From assembly GCA_023252115.1 (NCBI GenBank), contig JAHEXM010000103.1, positions 1-6,533 of the forward strand: DNA of 6,533 nt, in the 5' to 3' direction. Positions 1 to 5,265 of this stretch are shown one piece after another (within the stretch, counting starts at the first letter, position 1; every line of letters starts with the position of its first letter). Below the pieces are notes generated by a model, which saw only the letters and a program-made list of their open reading frames with translations, was not told where the DNA came from and searched no databases. Origin of the DNA: Micrococcales bacterium. Its GTDB lineage: Bacteria > Actinomycetota > Actinomycetes > S36-B12 > UBA10799. Position numbers and translations under genes: made by a program.

Positions 1-34
1 TTCGGCGCAGTGTGTGACTGAGTTCGTCTAGATC

Positions 35-988
35 ATGGCCCCGATATCTGAACTGGTCGCGGTCGATACCGCAATCAGCGACGGCGCTCGCGAAACTGTC
101 GTCAAGTATCAACTGGGGATTCCCGATAACCCGCTTTTGCTGGCTGGTCTACTCGATATTCCCGACCAGCGGGCAATGTTGTCTCAGATATTCACCGAAT
201 ACGCGTCAATCGCAGCAAGGGCGGGGATGCCGTATGTCGCGAGCACCCCGACGCGGCATGCCGCGCCTGACTACATCGAGGCTGCTGGACGACCGGCCGA
301 AGATCTCGCGCGGATTAATGCCGATGCGGTCGCCTTTACCCGCCAAGCTGTCAATGCATCGGGTATTGCGGAATGGTGGCTCGGCGGCGTGCTCGGGCCC
401 CGGGGTGACGCCTACGAACCAGGGGACAGCACCGGAGTTGCACGCGCTGTTCGGTATCACTCGGCGCAAGCAGAAGCCCTGGCCGCTGCCGGTGTTGACT
501 TCCTGACGGCCCTCCCGTTGCCGAATGCCGATGAGGCGGTGGGGCTTTGTTTGGCGATGGCATCGACCGGAATGCCGTACGTCCCGGGCTTCCTCGTGGG
601 GCCAGACGGACGCCTACCCGATGGCACCTGGCTCGGTCCAGCAATCGCGCGTTGCTACGAGGAAGTGACGCATCTGCCCTTGCACATTGCAATCGTGTGC
701 GTGCATCCCGACAACTTTGTCGCTGCGAGGGACGCGGCGAGCAAACATGATCCCGGGACCAATCCCGCCATCGCGCGAATTGCGCGACTGAAGGCAAACG
801 GATCGCCGCTATCGCCCACCGAACTCGCCGGTGCCACACAAGTTGTGGCTGATGCGCCCGATGAATGGGCTGACGCAATGATGCGCGCTCGTGACGAGGC
901 CGATCTTCAGATTGTTGGTGGTTGCTGCGGCACGAGCCCGGCACACATGCAGGCGTTGGCCGATCGGCTGGATGCGGAGGACGAATGA
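35..988 (+). CDS. Homocysteine S-methyltransferase family protein (divergent)
   Basis: A 317-residue protein of about normal length for the homocysteine S-methyltransferase/BHMT family. These are zinc-dependent TIM-barrel enzymes that move a methyl group, for example from S-methylmethionine, to homocysteine to make methionine. The C-terminal motif GGCCGTSPAHMQAL (residues 295-308) supplies two of the three zinc cysteines (C297, C298). C222 in IVCVHPDNF is in the right place to be the third. Two family landmarks are weak: the N-terminal DGxxGT-type motif reads SDGARETVVKYQLG (15-28), and the usual N-C pair at the first zinc cysteine reads V-C. The fold and zinc site are therefore supported, but the methyl donor and acceptor are not. 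An in-frame TAG at 29-31 rules out an upstream start. No clear ribosome binding site precedes the ATG. Its stop overlaps the start of the next gene by 4 bp, so the two are probably translationally coupled. Confidence 0.85.
   Translation: MAPISELVAVDTAISDGARETVVKYQLGIPDNPLLLAGLLDIPDQRAMLSQIFTEYASIAARAGMPYVASTPTRHAAPDYIEAAGRPAEDLARINADAVAFTRQAVNASGIAEWWLGGVLGPRGDAYEPGDSTGVARAVRYHSAQAEALAAAGVDFLTALPLPNADEAVGLCLAMASTGMPYVPGFLVGPDGRLPDGTWLGPAIARCYEEVTHLPLHIAIVCVHPDNFVAARDAASKHDPGTNPAIARIARLKANGSPLSPTELAGATQVVADAPDEWADAMMRARDEADLQIVGGCCGTSPAHMQALADRLDAEDE
976..980 (+). promoter_or_regulatory. Ribosome binding site that fixes the cupin gene start
   Basis: GGAGG lies 4 nt before the ATG at 985. It supports that start over the ATG at 922, which would add 21 residues with no family similarity and overlap the preceding gene by 67 bases. 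Confidence 0.7.
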
Positions 989-1425
989 AGACGGTTGACG
1001 AAGTTGTGGTGGCACTCGAGTTGCGGCCGCATCCCGAAGGCGGATGGTTCAAGGAAACTTGGCGCGCGCCAGGAAGAGTTGAAACGGAGCGCGGAACTCG
1101 AAACCACGCGACCGGCGTGCTCTACCTTCTTGGATCCGGCGACGAGTCCGCATGGCACCGAGTCCATGGCAGTCAAGAGTTGTGGATCTGGCAAGACGGC
1201 GGCGAACTCTTACTTCGAACCGGAGGTTTCGCGGAAACGCCAGGTGCCGAGGTTCAATATCGGCTAGGCCCAGCTTCTGCAGGACACGAACCGCAGGTCA
1301 TGATCCAAGCGGGTCAATGGCAAGCGGCCCGAGTAGCCGTGGGTGACTGGGTGCTTGTGTCGTGCATCGTGTCTCCGGGCTTTGACTTTGCTGACTGGGA
1401 AATGCCTGGGGCCACGACGGAATAA
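985..1425 (+). CDS. Cupin_5 / DUF985 family protein
   Basis: A 146-residue single-domain protein of the DUF985 (Cupin_5) family, a cytosolic beta-barrel of the cupin superfamily. Its biochemical role is not firmly established. Family landmarks run through the whole protein: LELRPHPEGGWFKETWR (11-27) at the N-terminus, then GVLYLL (44-49), SAWHRVHGSQELWIW (55-69), and a C-terminal stretch with GDWVLVSCIVSPGFDFADWEM (starting at 120). H58 in the WHR motif and the E65/W67 region are the likely pocket residues, by family analogy. The start at 985 overlaps the stop of the methyltransferase gene (ATGA) and has GGAGG upstream. The pair probably forms one operon, but nothing in the sequence shows that they share a pathway. 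The gene converges with rskA, leaving 55 bases (1426-1480) in which I see no convincing terminator. Confidence 0.9.
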   Translation: MKTVDEVVVALELRPHPEGGWFKETWRAPGRVETERGTRNHATGVLYLLGSGDESAWHRVHGSQELWIWQDGGELLLRTGGFAETPGAEVQYRLGPASAGHEPQVMIQAGQWQAARVAVGDWVLVSCIVSPGFDFADWEMPGATTE

Positions 1426-1480
1426 CGGAATGACTACGCCCAGGGGCGATTGGCCAAAAGACGATTGTGGAAGCTGCCAG

Positions 1481-2233
1481 TTAGCCGGGCATCGTGGCCT
1501 TGGCGATCGGCGCACTGGTTGGCGCTGCGGATCCACCCATCGGTTCAATCGTGATTTCGACGGCCGCGGTGTTCGTCATGCTGCTTTGTAGTGGAACAGC
1601 AGCATTCCCGTTCTTGCCCGGGGTCCAGGTCCCGGCGGACTGTGCCTGACCCGATCGGGTCATGGTCCACGATTGGTACGTCATATGCGCCGGGGGTGAC
1701 GTGAGTTTGTTGGCGACAAGCACGGCATGGCCTGAGGTGGGTGACATTACGACCGATGATTCACCGGCACTTGCCATTTGAAGTGGAATGACGTGTGCAT
1801 CAGGTGATGTCAGCACCGATGTCACCATGCTTGTTTGAGCTGCCAGTTGATTGATGTCTTGATTCTGTTTGGCTGAAATCATGCCCAGTCCCACGGTTGA
1901 TACAGCCAGAACGGCGGCTGCAGCGCCCAGCCAACCGACTACCCGATAGCGCCGAGGGCCGGACTGCGCGACGGACTGCTCAACATGTGCGTCGTGGGAT
2001 TCAGGCACCACTTGGGGCGTGAGCTCAATGGCGGCCAACACGGATTTTCTTAGCCCGCGCGGTGGATTTGTGGAGTCCGCTGAACCGAGCCGCGCAGCGG
2101 TGCTGGTTAGCTCCCGGACCTCAAGCGTGCAGTCCGGGCAGTCGTTGAGATGGGCCTCGAAAGTAGCGCGCTCTTCAGGTGTGAGTGCGTCCACTGCATA
2201 GGCGCCGGTCAGCAGGTGAATGTCGTCGTTCAT
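1481..2233 (-). CDS. rskA: Anti-sigma-K factor, RskA family, with zinc-binding motif
   Basis: A 250-residue membrane-anchored anti-sigma factor that would hold the neighbouring SigK-like sigma factor inactive at the membrane. The cytosolic N-terminal domain (about 1-60) begins with HLLTGAYAVDALTPEER and has the zinc-associated anti-sigma signature HLNDCPDC (H28, C32, C35). One transmembrane helix follows at about 98-119 (VVGWLGAAAAVLAVSTVGLGMI). The extracytoplasmic RskA domain runs from about 135 to 250, with TYQSWTM (185-191) and a C-terminal VEITIEPMGGSAAPTS typical of RskA. In such proteins, regulated proteolysis of the outer and membrane parts frees the sigma factor; that is family knowledge and is not visible here. 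The ATG overlaps the sigma factor stop by 4 bp and follows a strong ribosome binding site. The gene ends at the expected family C-terminus with TAA. From memory, M. tuberculosis RskA lacks the HxxxCxxC motif, so this version may sense redox or zinc state itself. Confidence 0.93.
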   Translation of the reverse strand: MNDDIHLLTGAYAVDALTPEERATFEAHLNDCPDCTLEVRELTSTAARLGSADSTNPPRGLRKSVLAAIELTPQVVPESHDAHVEQSVAQSGPRRYRVVGWLGAAAAVLAVSTVGLGMISAKQNQDINQLAAQTSMVTSVLTSPDAHVIPLQMASAGESSVVMSPTSGHAVLVANKLTSPPAHMTYQSWTMTRSGQAQSAGTWTPGKNGNAAVPLQSSMTNTAAVEITIEPMGGSAAPTSAPIAKATMPG

Positions 2234-2847
2234 GCGTCCACCTCCATTGCGTCGCGCAGGTGAATGAGGCCATCACGTAGGCGCGTCTTGGCTGTACCAA
2301 GTGGTATTTCGAGTGCGGCGGCGACTTCAACATGGGTGTAGCCCTTGTAGTAGGCGAGCTCAAGTGCTTGTCGCTGGGTGTGGGTTAACTCGGTAAGTGC
2401 TCGGCGAACTTGCGCGTGCTCAATGCGGGTCTCGACTTCAGCAGATACGACATCCGAATCCGGAACATGTGATGCAATCCCGACCTTAATGTCGCGGTCG
2501 GTGGAAGCTTGAGCTGAACGAACCCGATCAATCGCTCGGCGATGCGCCATTGTCATGATCCAGGTCTTGCCTGACCCACGCTGTGGGTCATATCGCGCTG
2601 CCAGCCGCCAAGTCTCAAGCATCACTTCTTGCGTCACCTCCTCACTCTTCGCCGGGTCCCTTAGGACCCGAAGGACGAGGCCGTACACGGCCCCGACCAC
2701 TAGGTCGTACAACTCAGTGAACGCGTCCTCGTTTCCGAGCCCGGTTCGGATGAGTAGTCGCGTGATCGCATCAGGGTCGGCCGGTGAAGTCGCTCGTGAA
2801 CCGAACGGAAGAACCGCCACGCGTCTACTCACCCTCTCGTTTACCAA
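2230..2847 (-). CDS. sigK: ECF RNA polymerase sigma factor, SigK type
   Basis: An extracytoplasmic-function sigma factor of up to 205 residues, closely resembling actinobacterial SigK. Sigma region 2 is at about 42-112: AFTELYDLVVGAVYGLVLRV, then a region 2.2-like EEVTQEVMLETW, then WIMTMAHRRAIDRVR. Sigma region 4 is at about 147-200, with LTHTQRQALELAYYKGYTHV and a helix-turn-helix to about 198 that recognises the -35 element. The protein contains no cysteine. The start is uncertain. The longest frame opens with TTG (2845-2847) without a ribosome binding site. GTG at 2830-2832 has GAGAGG directly abutting it, too close to serve it. GTG at 2818-2820 has GAG about 7 nt upstream and gives 196 residues, nearer the usual SigK length, so it is a good alternative. 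The gene follows the lipoprotein gene by 10 bp and overlaps rskA by 4 bp, a typical sigma/anti-sigma pair. Confidence 0.93.
   Translation of the reverse strand: MVNERVSRRVAVLPFGSRATSPADPDAITRLLIRTGLGNEDAFTELYDLVVGAVYGLVLRVLRDPAKSEEVTQEVMLETWRLAARYDPQRGSGKTWIMTMAHRRAIDRVRSAQASTDRDIKVGIASHVPDSDVVSAEVETRIEHAQVRRALTELTHTQRQALELAYYKGYTHVEVAAALEIPLGTAKTRLRDGLIHLRDAMEVDA
2237..2245 (-). promoter_or_regulatory. Strong ribosome binding site of rskA, inside the sigma factor gene
   Basis: GGAGGTGGA, read on the minus strand, lies in the last codons of the sigma factor gene. The GGAGG core ends 7 nt before the ATG. It is the best Shine-Dalgarno match among the genes of this operon. It should favour at least as much anti-sigma as sigma being made. 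Confidence 0.75.
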
Positions 2848-2857
2848 ATCGAGCGTC

Positions 2858-3139
2858 TTACTTGTCGTCCATCATCTTGTCGCCGGAGCTTCCGTTTGGA
2901 GTGTCCTTCATTGCCGAGCCAGCCGATTCTTTGTTTGGAGCGGCAGGAGCTGTTGTCTTGTTCTTCATTGCGTTCTCACTCATCATCGCCGATGCCGTGG
3001 GCGCCGCCGAATCCTGCGTTGCCTTCACACTGCTTGGCGTGCTGCTGGGGTTGGCATCCGTGGAGCTGCATGCCGCCACACTTAAAGTGACGATCGCACC
3101 GGCACCGACTAGCGAAGCAAGTCTGACTTTGGAATTCAC
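2858..3139 (-). CDS. Small Met-rich, disordered lipoprotein (SigK locus)
   Basis: A 93-residue exported lipoprotein with no recognised domain. The N-terminus is a lipoprotein signal peptide: positive MNSKVR, a hydrophobic stretch at about 7-22, and the lipobox VAAC with C24 as the lipidated residue. The mature part (about 70 residues) is Ser/Thr/Ala/Pro/Lys-rich and almost certainly disordered. It has no aromatic residues and no further cysteines, but has spaced methionines: AMMS, NAMKNK, SAMKDT and DKMMDDK (M52, M53, M58, M77, M89, M90). The GTG start has AAAGGGA at good spacing and lies about 30 nt downstream of a predicted SigK-type promoter. In mycobacteria the equivalent place in the regulon is held by fasciclin-domain lipoproteins (MPT83). 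Here only a signal peptide and linker-like tail remain, and the sigma factor gene begins 10 bp after the stop, so no fasciclin domain is hidden nearby. The function is unknown. Metal binding, an oxidisable methionine reservoir, or a partner of DipZ are guesses. Confidence 0.8.
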   Translation of the reverse strand: MNSKVRLASLVGAGAIVTLSVAACSSTDANPSSTPSSVKATQDSAAPTASAMMSENAMKNKTTAPAAPNKESAGSAMKDTPNGSSGDKMMDDK

Positions 3140-3143
3140 GGGA

Positions 3144-3150
3144 TCCCTTT
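3144..3150 (-). promoter_or_regulatory. Ribosome binding site of the lipoprotein gene
   Basis: AAAGGGA on the minus strand ends 4 nt before the GTG at 3139. It supports that non-ATG start, which also gives a complete lipoprotein signal peptide. Confidence 0.6.
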
Positions 3151-3175
3151 CAGGTTGGATGTTGCCTGCGATTGG

Positions 3176-3203
3176 TGTTCGGAACGATCTGGCATCTGGA
3201 TTG
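3176..3203 (-). promoter_or_regulatory. Predicted SigK-type promoter of the lipoprotein-sigK-rskA operon
   Basis: On the minus strand, CAATCC (3203-3198) and CGAACA (3181-3176) are separated by exactly 16 nt. The element matches the one at the dipZ start in 10 of 12 box positions with identical spacing. It also resembles, from memory, the mycobacterial SigK consensus (CCATCC-like -35 and CGAAT-like -10). Transcription would begin near 3170-3168, giving a leader of about 30 nt with a ribosome binding site. The element lies in the 66-bp gap after dipZ, so the sigma factor would promote its own operon. Confidence 0.6.
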
Positions 3204-3205
3204 GA

Positions 3206-4963
3206 CTATCCGAAGGTAAATGCGTATGCATCAATCCCTGGGGTGAACTTCAGTGTCATCGTTGCGTCACGCGGGGCACCCTCGGTCAGCGTGTAAAGCT
3301 TGGGAGCCCCATCGATAGACAGTGTTTTCGATGGTTCGCCATTCACACTGACGGTCAATGTGCCGTGTCCGCCCAGCACTAGATGAGCATTGCTGGCGAA
3401 ATAGTGAAACCTCAGCTCAGCATCGTTACCAGAAGTGGCAGACTCCGCGTTCACTGTCCAAGTGCCACCCAATCCAAAGTTGTCGCGCCGCAAGTCATTC
3501 GGTATCGAGTAATTAGCCGATCGTCCCGTTTGAATGGTGTCGTTGGCGTTGTGGGTCATCCGTTGCGCACCGACATATGTCTCGGGCGTGCGGCCGTCGG
3601 TAAGGGATTGGTCAGTGCCTGCCGTTTGACCGGGCAGGGATACGGGCGTTGCGGATTGACTCAGGAGCTGCCGAATCAGGTTCTCGGTCTCGCTGTATTC
3701 GCCCTCTCCGTAATGGACTTGGCGAACGATCCCGTTGCGATCAATGAGGTAATGCGCCGGCCAATACTGCTGGTTGTATGCATTCCAGGTCTTGTAGTCG
3801 TTGTCGACTGCAATTGGATATGTAACGCCCAAGTCTTGGGCATTGCTCTGGATATTTCCGACCACGCGTTCAAACGGAAACTCAGGTGTATGCACCCCAA
3901 CGATGACTAGGCCTTTGTCGCTATACGCCTTGTTCCATGCTTCGATGCTCGGCAGCGTGCGCTGGCAATTGATGCACGAGTACGTCCAGAAGTCGACAAG
4001 CACGACCTTGCCGCGCAGCTGCGCCAGGGTGAGCGGCTTGTTCCCCGGGGTGTTGAGCCACGAAGTCACGCCGGTGAACTCCGGCGCGAGTCCACAGTTG
4101 GCAAGAACCGCTGGATCGTTAGAGCAGTCGTCAAACGAGCGACTTGGTCCGATCGATGGATCAGTTGCGGCGGCGATTGTTCCACTGGGTCCGTGTAAAC
4201 CATCCAGAGCATTTTTTGCGCTGTTGTTCCCTTCAATGGTGTCTTGAAGCGCGCTCACGTATCCCGGTACATATCGCTGGACGACGTCTGTCACGTTGAA
4301 GGCGAGTGCGAGTGCGGTGACCATCAGGATCGCGCCCGACACTTTGCGAACCGTCGATGCGCGTTCGCGGAAGCCACGGATGCGCTCGCCAACACGTTGC
4401 CCCGCCAACGCGAATGCCAGCAGGGGGATGGCGACTCCAGCGGTGAATGACAGCGTCAAGACCACCAGTCGAAGGTCGATGTGGCCCGTGGCTGACAGCA
4501 CCGTGATGGCGGCGAGAACTGGGCCCGCGCAGGGAACAAATACCAGGCCCATCCCGAGGCCGAGGACGAATCCGCCGCCTTCGCGATCAAGCTTGCGCAT
4601 CGGGATCCGTGCGAATGGTTTCTCAATCAGATCGCCGAATGCGGGAACAATTAGCCCAAGACCGGCAGCGGCCAGGATGATGAGCCCGACCCAGCGGAGC
4701 AGGTCTTGAGGTAAGCCCAGCAGGCTCAATGCTGCTGATCCCAACAATGTAAAGACGGCGAACGAGGTGAGTAGCCCAGCGATCACGATGAACGGACGAA
4801 GTCTGCGGGCCCGCTCGTCTTCATCAGTTGCTCCGCTATTGGCCGCAACTAGCACAACGGGAAGGACCGGCAGCACGCACGGCGACAGCGCGGTGACTAT
4901 TCCAGACAGTAAGCCGATCAGGACGAGGGTCAGCACACCCATCATTCGGAGCGGGTCGCGCAC
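3206..4963 (-). CDS. dipZ: DipZ-type membrane protein: CcdA domain + TlpA-like thioredoxin + C-terminal beta domain
   Basis: A three-part redox protein (585 residues in the longest frame, used for numbering) that would carry reducing power across the membrane to extracytoplasmic proteins. Residues 10-225 form a CcdA/DsbD-like multi-pass membrane domain with paired cysteines in LSPCVLPVLP (C29) and FVPCAGPVLA (C145). Residues about 295-435 form a TlpA/AhpC-type thioredoxin domain with the active site WTYSCINCQR (C330, C333). Residues about 460-585 are a beta-rich module like the carbohydrate-binding-fold domain known at the C-terminus of M. tuberculosis DipZ (Rv2874). A further pair, C280 and C290, lies in the linker and appears, from memory, to be conserved in the mycobacterial protein. 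The start is uncertain: GTG 4963, ATG 4945 and ATG 4942 all lack a ribosome binding site. A promoter-like element overlaps them and points to a leaderless GTG start at 4936 (residue 10), where similarity to mycobacterial DipZ also begins. Location beside sigK-rskA suggests SigK control. Confidence 0.93.
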   Translation of the reverse strand: MRDPLRMMGVLTLVLIGLLSGIVTALSPCVLPVLPVVLVAANSGATDEDERARRLRPFIVIAGLLTSFAVFTLLGSAALSLLGLPQDLLRWVGLIILAAAGLGLIVPAFGDLIEKPFARIPMRKLDREGGGFVLGLGMGLVFVPCAGPVLAAITVLSATGHIDLRLVVLTLSFTAGVAIPLLAFALAGQRVGERIRGFRERASTVRKVSGAILMVTALALAFNVTDVVQRYVPGYVSALQDTIEGNNSAKNALDGLHGPSGTIAAATDPSIGPSRSFDDCSNDPAVLANCGLAPEFTGVTSWLNTPGNKPLTLAQLRGKVVLVDFWTYSCINCQRTLPSIEAWNKAYSDKGLVIVGVHTPEFPFERVVGNIQSNAQDLGVTYPIAVDNDYKTWNAYNQQYWPAHYLIDRNGIVRQVHYGEGEYSETENLIRQLLSQSATPVSLPGQTAGTDQSLTDGRTPETYVGAQRMTHNANDTIQTGRSANYSIPNDLRRDNFGLGGTWTVNAESATSGNDAELRFHYFASNAHLVLGGHGTLTVSVNGEPSKTLSIDGAPKLYTLTEGAPRDATMTLKFTPGIDAYAFTFG

Positions 4964-4970
4964 CGGATTG
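4943..4970 (-). promoter_or_regulatory. Predicted SigK-type promoter of dipZ
   Basis: On the minus strand, CAATCC (4970-4965) and CGAATG (4948-4943) are separated by 16 nt, the same layout as the element before the lipoprotein gene. The expected transcription start, about 7 nt after the -10 box, falls on the GTG at 4936-4934. That would give a leaderless mRNA and would place the upstream GTG and ATG codons outside the transcript or at its very edge. Confidence 0.55.
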
Positions 4971-5021
4971 CCAATGTTGGTCGTACTCAGTCCGGCCCGG
5001 ACAACCGCGGACTTTGGGGCC

Positions 5022-5034
5022 CGCCTTTAAGGCG
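5022..5034. repeat. 13-bp palindrome in the dipZ/ilv divergent region
   Basis: CGCCTT-T-AAGGCG is a perfect inverted repeat with 6-bp arms and a 1-bp centre. It lies about 50 bp upstream of the predicted dipZ promoter and about 45 bp upstream of the ilv -35 box. It could be an operator half-site pair, but no regulator is identified. The centre is too short for it to form a stable RNA hairpin on the full arms. Confidence 0.35.
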
Positions 5035-5060
5035 TTCGCGCAAACGAGCCAAAAAGATTC
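5033..5060 (-). promoter_or_regulatory. Weak third SigK-like element (GAATCT-N16-CGAACG)
   Basis: On the minus strand, GAATCT (5060-5055) and CGAACG (5038-5033) are again 16 nt apart, sharing the AATC and CGAA cores with the two stronger elements. It would start a dipZ transcript with a leader of about 90 nt. The match is poorer in the outer positions and may be chance. Confidence 0.22.
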
Positions 5061-5080
5061 ACAGTCGGGCTAGGCCCGGG

Positions 5081-5110
5081 GTGACGAGCGGGTCTCGTTG
5101 TGGTTATCCT
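5081..5110 (+). promoter_or_regulatory. Predicted housekeeping-type promoter of the ilv leader
   Basis: GTGACG (5081-5086) resembles a -35 box (TTGACA) and TATCCT (5105-5110) fits a TANNNT -10 box, with an 18-nt spacer. The leader peptide ATG at 5117 lies 7 nt after the -10 box, exactly where transcription would begin. The leader mRNA would therefore be leaderless, an arrangement common in actinobacteria. Confidence 0.55.
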
Positions 5111-5116
5111 CGACAC

Positions 5117-5155
5117 ATGCAAGCAAAGATTCTCGTACCCAAGGCGCGCGTCTGA
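5117..5155 (+). CDS. ilvB leader peptide (branched-chain amino acid attenuation)
   Basis: A 12-residue open frame, MQAKILVPKARV, ending in TGA. It carries consecutive Ile (ATT), Leu (CTC) and Val (GTA) codons at positions 5-7 and another Val at 12. These are the end products of the pathway started by the downstream ilvB gene. Shortage of charged tRNA for any of them should stall the ribosome here and change the fold of the downstream RNA. Such leaders are known upstream of ilvB in Actinobacteria. There is no ribosome binding site, but the ATG coincides with the predicted transcription start. The frame is followed by a hairpin over its stop codon and then a terminator, which strongly supports an attenuation role despite its small size. 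Confidence 0.8.
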   Translation: MQAKILVPKARV

Positions 5156-5176
5156 CATCCGGTCAGCCGTCGCGCC
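5143..5176 (+). promoter_or_regulatory. Hairpin overlapping the leader peptide stop
   Basis: The outer arms GGCGCG (5143-5148) and CGCGCC (5171-5176) are complementary. An inner stem, CTGAC (5152-5156) with GTCAG (5162-5166), closes a 5-nt loop. The structure begins 6 nt after the Ile-Leu-Val codons, so a ribosome stalled there would disrupt its 5' arm. It ends directly where the terminator stem begins. It probably acts as the pause or switching hairpin of the attenuator. I could not identify a convincing antiterminator pairing by eye. Confidence 0.5.
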
Positions 5177-5209
5177 AACCCCTCGTTGCCCTCTGGGCCG
5201 AGGGGTTTT
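5177..5209 (+). terminator. Rho-independent attenuator terminator of ilvB
   Basis: AACCCCTCG (5177-5185) pairs perfectly with CGAGGGGTT (5199-5207). Past a TT bulge, GCCC (5188-5191) pairs with GGGC (5195-5198) around a 3-nt loop. A short T-run (TTTT, 5206-5209) follows. It lies between the leader peptide and ilvB and would stop transcription early when branched-chain amino acids are plentiful. Confidence 0.8.
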
Positions 5210-5256
5210 CTGTTGCCCGACAATGAGAAGCACTAACCGAAGGATTCGAACCGAGT

Positions 5257-5261
5257 GAGGA
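5257..5261 (+). promoter_or_regulatory. Ribosome binding site of ilvB
   Basis: GAGGA ends 4 nt before the ATG at 5266. It fixes the ilvB start after the attenuator. Confidence 0.6.
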
Positions 5262-5265
5262 ACCG

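Noticed and set aside
351..1052. 233-residue open frame on the - strand opposite the methyltransferase gene
   Set aside because: Its composition (Arg, Pro, Ser and His rich) is typical of antisense reading of GC-rich coding DNA, and the opposite strand has a clear zinc motif and family match.
1426..1480. Bidirectional terminator between the convergent cupin and rskA genes
   Set aside because: The only hairpin seen (CGCC/GGCG-type, 1437-1448) has a 4-bp stem and no T-run.
2858..3139. Assigning the lipoprotein to the MXKDX pentapeptide-repeat family
   Set aside because: There are only a few irregular Met-Lys motifs and no regular five-residue period.
2784..3296. 170-residue open frame on the + strand opposite the lipoprotein and the sigma start
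   Set aside because: It is antisense to a gene with a clear lipobox and ribosome binding site. Its translation shows no domain and it crosses the intergenic promoter region.
3383..4709. Several + strand open frames (for example 3383-3910, 3801-4247, 4296-4709)
   Set aside because: They all lie antisense within dipZ, whose frame has continuous, recognisable domains and active-site cysteines.
4991..5078. Other short palindromes (TCCGGCCCGGA at 4991-5001; CGGGC-TAG-GCCCG at 5066-5078)
   Set aside because: Five-base GC-only arms are expected by chance in a GC-rich stretch of this size.
5117..5265. T-box or metabolite riboswitch before ilvB
   Set aside because: The leader is short, has no visible T-box conserved motif, and is fully explained by a leader peptide plus terminator.
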